Shown: piece after piece, positions 6,028 to 14,207 of the stretch
How positions within the stretch are numbered: the stretch's first letter is position 1
How the letters are laid out: the number at the start of each line of letters is the position of its first letter
IMG/VR virus record: IMGVR_UViG_3300042934_000548
Span: 1 to 40,140 of that record
Length of the DNA: 40,140 bases
Strand: one strand, 5' to 3'
Source: a virus
The notes under the pieces: generated by a model
Told to the model about the DNA's origin: nothing
Database searches by the model: none
What the model saw: only the letters and a program-made list of their open reading frames with translations
Program-made: the position numbers and the translations under genes

Positions 6028-6411
6028 ATGATGCCCACCCATACTCCCCGGTTCGCGCTGATCGCGCGACCCGAACACCTCAAGCTCGCGGAAACGCTCG
6101 ACGCTCACATCGAAGTGGTCGGCGAGGACTGGATCTACCGCGGCGCCCGCAACCACAACTTCTACGCGATCATGTGCGTCGGCGGGAAGAAGGTCGCCCG
6201 CGCTCACCGTGTCGCGTTCACGATCGCGCACGGCTCGATCCCTCCCGGCCTCCATGTGGACCACGTGTGGCTCAAGGGCTGCCGGTCCCGCGCCTGCGTC
6301 CGCCCCGAGCACCTCGAAGCGACCACGCAGCGCGTGAACAACCAGCGCGCCGCTGAGAAGCGCCGCATCCTCAAGCTCGTCCAGCAGTCGACCCTGGCGA
6401 GGGCTGCCTGA
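6028..6411 (+). CDS. HNH endonuclease
   Basis: A 127-residue (or 126, ATGATG start) protein after AGAGAAGGA. The nuclease core is AHRVAFTIAHGSIPPGLHVD, then HVWLKGCRSRACVRPEHLEA: His-X2-Asp-His, two Cys six apart and Pro-Glu-His-Leu, typical of the HNH_3 type seen in phages. It opens the second overlapping early block. It may be a homing nuclease or act in recombination; its target cannot be told from sequence. Confidence 0.82.
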   Translation: MMPTHTPRFALIARPEHLKLAETLDAHIEVVGEDWIYRGARNHNFYAIMCVGGKKVARAHRVAFTIAHGSIPPGLHVDHVWLKGCRSRACVRPEHLEATTQRVNNQRAAEKRRILKLVQQSTLARAA

Positions 6412-6839
6412 TGCCCATCGCGAACTACACCACCCAGTCGTCCGTCGACAAGACGATGGGCGAGGTCATCGGCGCTCTCACCCGCCGCGGCGTCACCCGC
6501 ATCTCGACTGTGTTCGGTACGCAAGGCGAACCGACCGGCGTCGAGTTCACCATGCAGACGGAGTACGGGCCGCGCGACTTCGCCCTCCCCGTCCGCACGG
6601 AGGGCGTCCTGGCCACGCTCAAGCGAGACAAGGTGCAGCCGCGCTACTCGACGCCCGAGCACGCCGCCCGAGTCGCCTGGGCGATCGCGCGGGACTGGCT
6701 GCGCGCGCAGACGGCACTGATCGACGCGGGTCTCGTCACGCTCGATGAGGTCATGTTCCCGTGGATGGTCGGCGGAGGACGCAACCCGCAGACCGCGTTC
6801 GAGGCGTACCGCGGACAGCAGAAGGCGATCGAAGCATGA
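6411..6839 (+). CDS. Hypothetical early protein
   Basis: A 142-residue protein starting in the TGATG overlap. An N-terminal beta domain (VIGALTRRGVTRISTVFGTQ, VEFTMQTEYG) leads to a helical half (HAARVAWAIARDWLRAQTAL, DAGLVTLDEVMFPWMV). Phage proteins of this size commonly lie next to recombination and helicase genes in actinophages, but I cannot assign a function. Overlaps the helicase-methylase gene by four bases. Confidence 0.72.
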   Translation: MPIANYTTQSSVDKTMGEVIGALTRRGVTRISTVFGTQGEPTGVEFTMQTEYGPRDFALPVRTEGVLATLKRDKVQPRYSTPEHAARVAWAIARDWLRAQTALIDAGLVTLDEVMFPWMVGGGRNPQTAFEAYRGQQKAIEA

Positions 6840-9436
6840 GCGCCCTCCTGTCCCCCACGTTCCTCGCGAAGCCGACGGCCCCCTACGAGGCGTTCATCAG
6901 CGACAAGGTCGCGTTCGACCGGACGTTCGGCTTCAAGGTCGCGGACGCCGACATCTCGGAGGTCCTGCTTCCACACCAGCGCGCGATCGTGAAGTGGGCT
7001 GTCGCCGGCGGCCGGCGTGCGGTCTTCGCCGCGTTCGGTCTCGGCAAGTCGATCATGCAGCTGGAGATCCTGCGGCTGATCCTGACGCACCCCGCGTCGG
7101 AGACACCTGGCGGCCGTGCGCTGATCATCGCACCTCTCGGCGTGCGGTCGGAGTTCATCGCCGACGGCCGCGACCTCCTCGGCCTGGAGGTGCGCTTCAT
7201 CCGCCGCACCGAGGAGATCGACCCGGACTGGTCCGGGATCTACGTCACGAACTACGAGTCGGTGCGCGACGGCCGTCTCGACGTCGACGACTTCGACGCG
7301 GTCAGCCTCGACGAGGCGTCGGTCCTGCGCTCGTTCGGCTCAAAGACCTACCAGGGCTTCCTCCGCCTCTTCGACGCCCACACGTACCGGTTCGTCGCGA
7401 CCGCGACCCCGAACCCGAACCGGCACAAGGAGCTCATCCACTACGCCGGGTTCCTCGGGATCATGGACACCGGCCAGGCCCTCACCCGGTTCTTCCAGCG
7501 CAACAGCGAGAAGGCCGGCGACCTGCAGCTGTACCCGCACAAGGAGCGCGAGTTCTGGCTGTGGCTGAACACCTGGGCATGTTTCGTGCAGCGCCCTTCC
7601 GACCTCGGCTTCTCCGATGAGGGGTACGACCTGCCGCCGCTCACCATCGAGTGGCACCAGGTCGAGGTCGGGGTGCAGTCCGACGTCATCGAACGCGACG
7701 GCCAGGGCGTCCTCGTCCGCGGCGGCGCCCTATCGATGGTGGACGCCGCGCGGGAGAAGCGCGACACCCTCGAAGACCGCATCGCGGCCGTCGGCCGGCT
7801 CGTCGCCAACGCGTGGGGCGACGTCGACGACGACCCCGCCAACGGGATCATCCTGTGGTGCGATCTGAACGACGAGCAGACCGCCCTCGAGCGGCTCCTC
7901 GACAACCTCGGCGTCACCTACTCGTCGGTCCAGGGGTCCACTCCTGACGACGTCGCCGAAGCGCGCATCGACGCATGGAAGGACGGCGAGACCTACGCGC
8001 TGATCGGCAAGCCGGTGCAGCTGGGATCGGGCCGGAACTTCCAGCGCGCGTCGACCGCGATCTTCGCCGGCGTCACCTACAAGTTCAACGACACGATCCA
8101 GGCGGTGCACCGCATCCACCGGTTCGGACAGACCCGGCCCTGCACGGCGCACCTGATCTACGCGGAGACCGAGTCGGAGGTGCGCGACGTCCTCCTGTCG
8201 AAATGGGAGGAACACGACCGCCTCACCGAGACGATGTCGGACGTCATCCGCGAGTTCGGGCTGAACCCGGAAGCGATCAGCGCCGAGCTCCGCCGTGCGA
8301 TGGGCGTGGACCGGGTCGAGGAGAACGGGCCCGAGTGGACCATCGCCCTCAACGATTCGGTGCTGGAGACGCGGGACCAGATGGGCGACGACTCGATCGA
8401 CCTGATCGTCACGTCGATCCCGTTCTCGAATCACTACGAGTACACGCCGAGCTACAACGACTTCGGGCACACCGACGACAACCTGCACTTCTGGCAGCAG
8501 ATGGACTACCTGACGCCGGAACTGTGGAGGATCCTCAAGCCCGGCCGGATCTACGCCTGCCACGTGAAGGACCGCATCCAGTTCGGCGCGGTCACCGGCG
8601 CCGGCGTCCCCACCGTCTCCCCGTTCCACGCCGAGGCGCTCACGCACGGGCTCAAGCACGGCTTCGACTACCTCGGCATGATCACCGTCACCACCGACGT
8701 CGTCAGGGAGAACAACCAGACCTACCGCCTCGGGTACACCGAGATGCGCAAGGACGGCACGAAGATGGGCGTCGGCTCGCCCGAGTACATCCTGCTGTTC
8801 CACAAGCCGCAGACGGACCGGTCGAAGGGGTACGCCGACGACCGGGTAACGAAGGACGTCGCTGACTACTCGCTCGCGCGCTGGCAGATCGACGCGGCCG
8901 CGGACTGGCGGTCGTCGGGGAACCGACTCCTCGCGCCCGACGAGCTCGCGCAGCTGGAACCGGCGATGCGGTCCCGGCTGTTCAAGGACCAGACGCGCGC
9001 GAACATCTACGACTTCGACGCGCACGTCGCGACCGGCGAGGCCCTCGCGGCGAAGAACGCGCTCCCGTCGACGTTCAAGTCGCTCGACCCCGGCTCATGG
9101 CGACCGGACGTGTGGGACAACGTGAACCGCATGCTCACCCTCAACGGGGAGCAGTCCAGGCGGGCACTCGAGTTCCACATCTGCCCCCTGCAGTTCGACA
9201 TCGTCGACCGGCTCATCGAGCGGTACTCGAACAAAGGCGACCTCGTCTACGACCCCTTCGGAGGGCTGGGCACGGTGCCACTCAGGGCCCGGAAGCTGGG
9301 CCGCCTCGGCCGGGCATCCGAGCTCAACCCGACGTCGTTCCGTGACGCGGTCATGTACCAACAGGAACTCGACCAGAAGCAGGCGCAGCCGACACTGTTC
9401 GACCTCCTCGGACTCGAAAGTGAGGACGCAGCGTGA
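6836..9436 (+). CDS. SNF2-type helicase fused to DNA methyltransferase
   Basis: An 866-residue two-domain protein. Residues 40-470 are a SF2/SNF2-like translocase: Walker A FGLGKS (Lys71), motif II DEAS (159-162), ATATPNPN (188-195), and motif VI Q-X3-R-X2-R-X2-Q (422-432). Residues 500-845 are an amino-methyltransferase of the N6-adenine/N4-cytosine type: catalytic TSIPF (526-530; usual form TSPPY) and, later, SAM-binding DPFGGLGT (806-813), so motif IV precedes motif I (beta-type order). Likely role: modification of phage DNA while translocating, comparable in principle to the helicase-methylase DarB of phage P1, giving protection from restriction. No nuclease domain is seen, so it is not a complete restriction enzyme. 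Confidence 0.88.
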   Translation: MSALLSPTFLAKPTAPYEAFISDKVAFDRTFGFKVADADISEVLLPHQRAIVKWAVAGGRRAVFAAFGLGKSIMQLEILRLILTHPASETPGGRALIIAPLGVRSEFIADGRDLLGLEVRFIRRTEEIDPDWSGIYVTNYESVRDGRLDVDDFDAVSLDEASVLRSFGSKTYQGFLRLFDAHTYRFVATATPNPNRHKELIHYAGFLGIMDTGQALTRFFQRNSEKAGDLQLYPHKEREFWLWLNTWACFVQRPSDLGFSDEGYDLPPLTIEWHQVEVGVQSDVIERDGQGVLVRGGALSMVDAAREKRDTLEDRIAAVGRLVANAWGDVDDDPANGIILWCDLNDEQTALERLLDNLGVTYSSVQGSTPDDVAEARIDAWKDGETYALIGKPVQLGSGRNFQRASTAIFAGVTYKFNDTIQAVHRIHRFGQTRPCTAHLIYAETESEVRDVLLSKWEEHDRLTETMSDVIREFGLNPEAISAELRRAMGVDRVEENGPEWTIALNDSVLETRDQMGDDSIDLIVTSIPFSNHYEYTPSYNDFGHTDDNLHFWQQMDYLTPELWRILKPGRIYACHVKDRIQFGAVTGAGVPTVSPFHAEALTHGLKHGFDYLGMITVTTDVVRENNQTYRLGYTEMRKDGTKMGVGSPEYILLFHKPQTDRSKGYADDRVTKDVADYSLARWQIDAAADWRSSGNRLLAPDELAQLEPAMRSRLFKDQTRANIYDFDAHVATGEALAAKNALPSTFKSLDPGSWRPDVWDNVNRMLTLNGEQSRRALEFHICPLQFDIVDRLIERYSNKGDLVYDPFGGLGTVPLRARKLGRLGRASELNPTSFRDAVMYQQELDQKQAQPTLFDLLGLESEDAA

Positions 9437-11148
9437 CCGCGCAGACCGCACCGGTCGGATACCGGATGCCGGAGGTCTCATGGAACGGCCTCACCGTGAC
9501 GGATCTCTTCTGCGGCGCCGGCGGCTCGTCATCCGGTCTCGTCGAGGCGGGCTACCGGGTGGTCATCGCGGCGAACCACTGGCAGCTGGCGATCGAGTCG
9601 CACCAGGTGAACCACCCGGAGACGGACCACTCGCAGGCTGACATCTCGCAGGTTGACCCGCGCTACTTCCCCCGCACCGACGTCCTGTGGGCGTCGCCGG
9701 AGTGCACGAACCACTCGATCGCGAAGGGTGTGAAGCGGCAGCGCGCGATCGGCGAAGCACTGTTCGAGCTCGATGGCACCCGACCCATGGCCGACGAAGC
9801 CGCGAACCGGTCACGCGCGACCATGTGGGACGTGCCCCGCTTCGCCGAGGCGCACCAGTACCGGGCGATCATCATCGAGAACGTCGTCGACGCCTACCGG
9901 TGGATCATGTTCCCGGCCTGGCTGCAGGCGATGGAACTCCTCGGGTATCGGCACGAGATCGTGTGGATGAACTCGATGCACGCCCAGCAGGGCGGCCTCC
10001 CCGCCCCGCAGTCGCGCGACCGCATGTACATCGTGTTCTGGCGCAAGGAGCAGAAGGGCCGTCCCGCGCTCGAGCGGTGGACGCGTCCCCTCGCGCTGTG
10101 CGCCGAGCACGGCGAGGTCCGCGCGGTGCAGGCGTTCAAGAAGGCCGAGCGCTGGGGACGGTACCGCGCGCAGTACGTGTACCGCTGCCCAAAGTGCGGC
10201 GTGCAGATCGAGCCGGGCTGGCTGCCGGCTCTGAGCATCATCGACTGGTCTCTGCCCGCGCCGCGCATCGGCGACCGGGCGAAGCCGCTCGCGGAGAAGA
10301 CCCGGGAGCGGATCCGGAAGGGCATCGAGCGGTACTGGTCGCCGCTGGTCGTGAAGGCCGCTGGGAACACGTACGACGGCGTCACCACCGGATCGAACTA
10401 CCTACGGGTGTCCGAGCTCGGCGCGCCGCTCCCTGTGCAGACGGGGTCCGCCGAGCACGGGCTCGCGGTGCCGTTCCTCTCGCAGATGCGCGAGCGAGAG
10501 CGGAACCGGCCCGTGACCGAAGCCCTGCCGACGGTCGTCGCCGACGGGGCGAACAACGCCCTCATCGTGAACCTCGTGTCAGGTGCGGACGAGTCGCGTT
10601 CGCGGCCCGTGTCGGAGGTGCTGCCGTCGATCGTCGCCGGCGGCACGCACGCCTCGCTCCTGGTGCCCGTGGAGGGCCGCGAGGGGAAGCAGGCGGCATC
10701 CGCCGCCGACCCTATGCGCACGCAGTCGACGCGCGCTGAGACAGCGCTCGTCGTGCCGCTTCGCAATCACGGCGTGGCGAAGTCGGCGGCCGAGCCGATC
10801 GACACCGTCGCGGCGAACGGGAACCACCACGCGCTGCTGATGCGGAACAACCTAGGCGGCGCCGAGATGTCGACACCGGTCATGGAACCGATGCGGACGC
10901 TCACCACAGGCGGGCACCAGTCGGTGCTCGCACCACCCGTGCCGATATCGCTCGACGTCGACGACGCCGGGTTTCGGATGCTGGAGCCGCACGAGATCCA
11001 GGCAGGCATGGGATTCGCCCGCGACTACCTCCTCCTCGGCTCGAAGCGGGACAAGGTCAAGCAGGCCGGGAACGCAGTGACGCCGCCGGCGGCTCGTGAC
11101 CTCGGTCACGCGGTCGCTGAGTTCCTCACCGAGGCGGTGGCGGCATGA
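9433..11148 (+). CDS. C5 cytosine DNA methyltransferase with six repeats
   Basis: A 571-residue protein from GTG. Motif I DLFCGAGG (24-31), catalytic motif IV written SPECTNHS (Cys91; usual form PCQ), ENV (149-151), QSRDR (193-197), and C-terminal GMGF (525) and QAGNAVTP (544-551) identify a C5-MTase. Between 329 and 500, where target recognition lies, a unit of about 31 residues of the form E-P-x-x-T-V-x(8)-A-L-L-V recurs six times (anchors at 334, 367, 399, 430, 458, 489). A possible Cys-X2-Cys knuckle is at 252-255. It probably methylates phage DNA against host restriction, alongside the preceding methylase. Long for the family because of the repeats. Confidence 0.9.
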   Translation: MTAQTAPVGYRMPEVSWNGLTVTDLFCGAGGSSSGLVEAGYRVVIAANHWQLAIESHQVNHPETDHSQADISQVDPRYFPRTDVLWASPECTNHSIAKGVKRQRAIGEALFELDGTRPMADEAANRSRATMWDVPRFAEAHQYRAIIIENVVDAYRWIMFPAWLQAMELLGYRHEIVWMNSMHAQQGGLPAPQSRDRMYIVFWRKEQKGRPALERWTRPLALCAEHGEVRAVQAFKKAERWGRYRAQYVYRCPKCGVQIEPGWLPALSIIDWSLPAPRIGDRAKPLAEKTRERIRKGIERYWSPLVVKAAGNTYDGVTTGSNYLRVSELGAPLPVQTGSAEHGLAVPFLSQMRERERNRPVTEALPTVVADGANNALIVNLVSGADESRSRPVSEVLPSIVAGGTHASLLVPVEGREGKQAASAADPMRTQSTRAETALVVPLRNHGVAKSAAEPIDTVAANGNHHALLMRNNLGGAEMSTPVMEPMRTLTTGGHQSVLAPPVPISLDVDDAGFRMLEPHEIQAGMGFARDYLLLGSKRDKVKQAGNAVTPPAARDLGHAVAEFLTEAVAA

Positions 11149-11561
11149 GCCTTCAGTTCGCGGTTGACGAGACCGCAGAGTCATGGCGTGCTGACGCCCT
11201 GTGCGCGCAGACGGACCCGGAAGCGTTCTTCCCCGACAAGGGCGGATCCAACCGGGACGCGAAGGCTACCTGCGTGAAGTGCGACGTCCGCGAACAGTGT
11301 CTCGAATACGCGCTGCGAACCAACGAGCAGTTCGGGATCTGGGGCGGCCTGTCGGAGCGTGAGCGGCGGAAGCTGCAGGGCTCGAAAGAGCACCGCAACG
11401 CCGGCAAGGACGAGTGCATCAACGGGCACGCCTTCACCGAGGCGAACACGATCCGGTCGAACTACACGGGCCGCGACGGGTCAGTGAAGGAGCGCCGCAA
11501 GTGCCAGGAGTGTGAGCGGACCCGCGCGGCCCGCCGGTGGCGGCAGGGGAAGGCAGCATGA
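11145..11561 (+). CDS. whiB: WhiB-family regulator with extra zinc-knuckle tail
   Basis: A 138-residue protein. Residues 14-77 are WhiB: Cys20, then Cys43-X2-Cys46-X5-Cys52 for the 4Fe-4S cluster, and the GIWGG turn (64-68) followed by the basic ERERRKL. WhiB proteins bind the primary sigma factor; phage copies (such as WhiBTM4 of mycobacteriophage TM4) interfere with host division and can give superinfection exclusion. The extension 85-138 adds Cys91-X3-His95 and Cys120-X2-Cys123 with a basic tail, like knuckles found beside HNH nucleases. This addition is unusual. Overlaps genes on both sides. Confidence 0.9.
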   Translation: MSLQFAVDETAESWRADALCAQTDPEAFFPDKGGSNRDAKATCVKCDVREQCLEYALRTNEQFGIWGGLSERERRKLQGSKEHRNAGKDECINGHAFTEANTIRSNYTGRDGSVKERRKCQECERTRAARRWRQGKAA

Positions 11562-11869
11562 CGTCCCGGAAGCCGACGGCCATGGAGCAGGCAACGATCG
11601 ACCGGCTCGGGATCTTCGACGAGGAGAAGTTCGCGGAGATCGTCGGGCACGACGACACCCCGACGTGCAGCCTCCTGTTCAGGGTGAGCGGAGCGCAGTG
11701 CGTTCGGCCGGCTACCCACCGCGGCCGGTGCCGTTCCTGCGGTTCGCATCTGGGCCTCGCGTGCAGCAAGCATGCAGCGCAGATGGAACGGTCGACGGAG
11801 GTGCTTCGACACGCGGCATGCGGGGCCGAGGCGCCTCTGAACGAACTCATCGAGGCGGTGCCGCTGTGA
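11558..11869 (+). CDS. Cys-rich hypothetical protein
   Basis: A 103-residue protein starting in an ATGA overlap. After a helical N-terminus, the centre holds Cys residues in CVRPATHRGRCRSCGSHLGL then CSKH, a plausible zinc-binding module of the kind seen in phage host-takeover proteins. The C-terminus is helical and acidic. Lies between WhiB and an HNH gene. No family assigned. Confidence 0.7.
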   Translation: MTSRKPTAMEQATIDRLGIFDEEKFAEIVGHDDTPTCSLLFRVSGAQCVRPATHRGRCRSCGSHLGLACSKHAAQMERSTEVLRHAACGAEAPLNELIEAVPL

Positions 11870-12258
11870 GCGCCCCGACGGATGCCACCCGGCAGGCCGT
11901 GTACGCCCGCGACGGCCGCCGCTGCGTCGCCTGCGGCGCACTGGACGCGCTGACGTTCCAGCATCGCCGTGCGGTCGGCATGGGCGGCTCGAAGATCAAG
12001 CCGGGCGTCGCTGACGGGCTGACGCTCTGCGCCGTCTGCAACGCCGCCTGCGAGGCGGAGATGCAGCAGCTGGCGCTCGCGTATGGGTGGAAGGCGAAGC
12101 GGTGGACCGACCCGACGAAGGTCCCCGTCTACTACCCGCACGCGTTCCAGTGGTTCCGCCTCGAGGGCACGGAGCGACACCCGATCCCCGCGGCCGTCGC
12201 GCTCGACATGATGCACGCCGTCTACGGCGACGAGTACTTCCACTGGAGGGCCGCCTGA
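11866..12258 (+). CDS. HNH endonuclease-like protein
   Basis: A 130-residue protein from GTG. ATRQAVYARDGRRCVACGAL gives the classic entry of an HNH domain (Cys20, Cys23), then TFQHRRAVGMGGS (His33), LTLCAVCNAACEA (Cys55, Cys58). In most relatives CXXC is followed by His; here Asn59 stands there. The rest (60-130) is a helical/aromatic extension. Such RRCxxC HNH proteins in actinophages often lie near replication genes, as here. Nicking or cutting activity is expected but unproven. Confidence 0.78.
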   Translation: MSAPTDATRQAVYARDGRRCVACGALDALTFQHRRAVGMGGSKIKPGVADGLTLCAVCNAACEAEMQQLALAYGWKAKRWTDPTKVPVYYPHAFQWFRLEGTERHPIPAAVALDMMHAVYGDEYFHWRAA

Positions 12259-12989
12259 TGCCGTACTTCCCCGTGGATGACGACGTCGCGTTCCACCCGA
12301 AGATCCTCGCGGCCGGGAACGAGGCAGTCGGCATGTGGACGAGGGCCGGAGCGCTCTGCAAGAAGCACACGACAGGCGGGCACGTGTCGATCGACACCGC
12401 GCGCGCACTCGGCCCGAAGAAGCTCGCTGATCGCCTCGTGGCCGTGGGCCTGTGGGCCGAGGTCCCCGGCGGGTACCAATTCCATGACTGGACGAAGCAG
12501 GCCGGCAACGATGAAGCGCACGTTGAGAAAGAGCGTGCGGAGCGATCGAGGGAGAAGAACGCGGCCCGCCAGGCGGCATGGCGTGAGCGTCACGCCGGAA
12601 GTAACGCCGTTACTAACGCGGGCGATAACACCCCTGTCACGAAGTCCCCCAGTCCCAGTCCCATGACTGACTTCTTCTCACCTTCTGAGAGTCAGTCACG
12701 AGATACACGCGCGAACGTTTCGACGGACGCGATGGATGTGCCGGAGGTGACGAGGCAGATGGCGGCCCGCAAGGGCATCACGTCGCTGCGCACCGTCGCT
12801 GATGCGATCCAACGGCACACGGGCGTGAGGGTCGACGCGGCCGGCGCGTACCAGGTCGCTGCGTCGCTGCTGGATCGGGCGAAGGACCACCCGAAGGCGC
12901 CTGCCCGCTACGTCTCCGCGGCGATCGCGCAGTCGCCGCTCGAGGTGCAGCAGTTCATCCACGAGCATGCGTTGGAGGTGGCGTCGTGA
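12258..12989 (+). CDS. Replication initiation-like protein
   Basis: A 243-residue protein starting in a TGATG overlap. Residues 1-85 (DDDVAFHPKILAAGNEAVGM, then GGHVSIDTARALG, VAVGLWAEVPGGYQFHDW) match the N-terminal winged-helix region of phage replication initiators and DnaT/DnaD-like proteins. Residues 88-155 are a charged then Ser/Thr/Pro-rich linker. Residues 160-243 form a helical C-terminal domain. It would bind the phage origin and recruit host helicase. The linker DNA contains inverted repeats (12601-12613, 12664-12698), which could be the origin, as in lambda O. Confidence 0.65.
   Translation: MPYFPVDDDVAFHPKILAAGNEAVGMWTRAGALCKKHTTGGHVSIDTARALGPKKLADRLVAVGLWAEVPGGYQFHDWTKQAGNDEAHVEKERAERSREKNAARQAAWRERHAGSNAVTNAGDNTPVTKSPSPSPMTDFFSPSESQSRDTRANVSTDAMDVPEVTRQMAARKGITSLRTVADAIQRHTGVRVDAAGAYQVAASLLDRAKDHPKAPARYVSAAIAQSPLEVQQFIHEHALEVAS
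12601..12698. repeat. Inverted repeats in the replication gene, candidate origin
   Basis: GTAACG-C-CGTTAC (12601-12613) is followed by further TAAC-type words, then TGACTGACT (12664-12672) pairs exactly with AGTCAGTCA (12690-12698), with an inner TCTCA/TGAGA pair. The stretch is less GC-rich than its surroundings and encodes the disordered linker. Origin function is inference by analogy with lambda. Confidence 0.4.
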
Positions 12990-13465
12990 AGGTGATGGTC
13001 GACCTGGACCCGCGGGACGTGTGGCGCATCCAGGAGAAGGCGGAACGGCTCGGCGTGCTTCCGGGTGAGGTGCTGCGTGACGAGCTCGCCCGGAAGCGTG
13101 CTGGACGGGAACTGCGGGAGGTCGTCCGTCAGCGGGTGATGGCGGGGATGTGTGACGCGGACATCGCCGACGAGATCGGCCACGCGCCTGGCTACGTCGC
13201 CGAGCTACGCCGGGGCATGGGCCTTCCGGCGAACCGTCGCCGGCGGCCTGGGGACGCGCCGTCTCCGGTGCTCGTCGGTGAGCGGTTCGTTGACAAGGAC
13301 CTGCGCCACCCGGGCCGGGTCGTCGAGGTCATCGAGACGGGGCTACGCGGTGGGCGGGTCCGTGTCCGCGTGACCTTCCACCCGACTCGACCGACGTTCA
13401 TCGGCCAGTTGCAGACCATGGCGCCGGAGTCGCTCCGCGCCCACTACACGAAGGAGACGCCATGA
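12986..13465 (+). CDS. Putative DNA-binding protein (RHH plus HTH)
   Basis: A 159-residue protein from GTG. The opening KVMVDLDPRDVWRIQEKAER resembles a ribbon-helix-helix strand and helix. Residues 50-80 (GMCDADIADEIGHAPGYVAE) are a good helix-turn-helix. The C-terminal half is a small beta domain (RVVEVIETGLRGGRVRVRVT). It may regulate early genes or help replication, being immediately after the initiator and overlapping it by four bases. Confidence 0.65.
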   Translation: MKVMVDLDPRDVWRIQEKAERLGVLPGEVLRDELARKRAGRELREVVRQRVMAGMCDADIADEIGHAPGYVAELRRGMGLPANRRRRPGDAPSPVLVGERFVDKDLRHPGRVVEVIETGLRGGRVRVRVTFHPTRPTFIGQLQTMAPESLRAHYTKETP

Positions 13466-13881
13466 GGATCCTGACCGTCAGGCAGCCGTGGGCGTGGGCG
13501 ATCATCCACGCCGGGAAGGACGTCGAGAACCGCGTCCGCAACGTCGCCGGGTCGTACCGCGGGCCGGTCGCGATCCACGCCGCACGGAAGGGCGCGGAGG
13601 ACGAGGCGTGCGTCGAGGTGTGGGGCAGGTGGTGCGACACTCTCGATCCCGACGTACGCGGCGCGATCATCGGCGTCGTCGACCTCGTCGACGTGCACAA
13701 GGGGTACTGCGACACGGACGACTACCCGATCTGTTCGGAGTGGGCGGCGTTCGACCAGTGGCACCTCGAGATCGCGAACCCGCGCCCGCTCGCCGAGCCG
13801 ATCCCGTACCGGGGCGCGCTCGGCCTCCGCACCCTCGACGACGACACGACCGCGCGGATCCTCGCGCAGATCGGAGCATGA
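13462..13881 (+). CDS. ASCH-domain protein
   Basis: A 139-residue protein. The N-terminal signature ILTVRQPWAWAIIHAGKDVE followed by NR, then SYRGPVAIHAARKG, GAIIGVVDLVDV and a final RGALGLRTL identify the ASCH domain of the PUA/EVE/YTH-like fold. These domains bind modified or single-stranded nucleic acid, and some hydrolyse N4-acetylcytidine. In a genome with two DNA methyltransferases, a reader or editor of modified bases is a tempting guess. Overlaps both neighbours by four bases. Confidence 0.85.
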   Translation: MRILTVRQPWAWAIIHAGKDVENRVRNVAGSYRGPVAIHAARKGAEDEACVEVWGRWCDTLDPDVRGAIIGVVDLVDVHKGYCDTDDYPICSEWAAFDQWHLEIANPRPLAEPIPYRGALGLRTLDDDTTARILAQIGA

Positions 13882-14207
13882 CCATGAGCGACAGCATCGT
13901 GGAGAAGGTCGCGGCAACCATCGCCGTGCCCGACCTCATCCGCCACGGGAAGACGTGGGGCGAGTGGGAGGACTGGCAGCGCGCACCGTACGTACGCGAC
14001 GCCCGCCAGGTGCTCCGCGTGGTGGCCGAGTTCATCGACGCCCCGAGCGTGATGGGCGACACCGGCGTGATCTACGTCTGCCAGGTGTGCGGTGAGCCGA
14101 TCGAGTCGGAACCGTGCCGCGACCACATGCCCATCGCAACCGCGGCCCTCGCCATGAGTGACCTGAGCGACGCGCTCACCCAGCTCGCGATCGGAGACCC
14201 GGCATGA
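13878..14207 (+). CDS. Hypothetical protein with Cys motif
   Basis: A 109-residue protein (a second ATG lies two codons in). N-terminal helical region (VEKVAATIAVPDLIRHGKTW, EDWQRAPYVRDARQVLRVVA), then a possible zinc site (VCQVCGEPIESEPCRDH), and a helical tail. The Cys-X2-Cys then Cys-X2-His spacing suits a zinc finger. Function unknown; co-translated with the ASCH gene. Confidence 0.68.
   Translation: MTMSDSIVEKVAATIAVPDLIRHGKTWGEWEDWQRAPYVRDARQVLRVVAEFIDAPSVMGDTGVIYVCQVCGEPIESEPCRDHMPIATAALAMSDLSDALTQLAIGDPA

Noticed and set aside
7730-9025. 431-residue reverse ORF
   Set aside because: Antisense to the helicase-methylase gene; composition (Val/Arg/Asp repeats) is that of a mirror frame of a GC-rich gene.
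9342-9641. Forward ORF between helicase-methylase and C5 methylase genes in another frame
   Set aside because: It overlaps both genes in a different frame, and the four-base GTGA junction of the real genes leaves no room for it.
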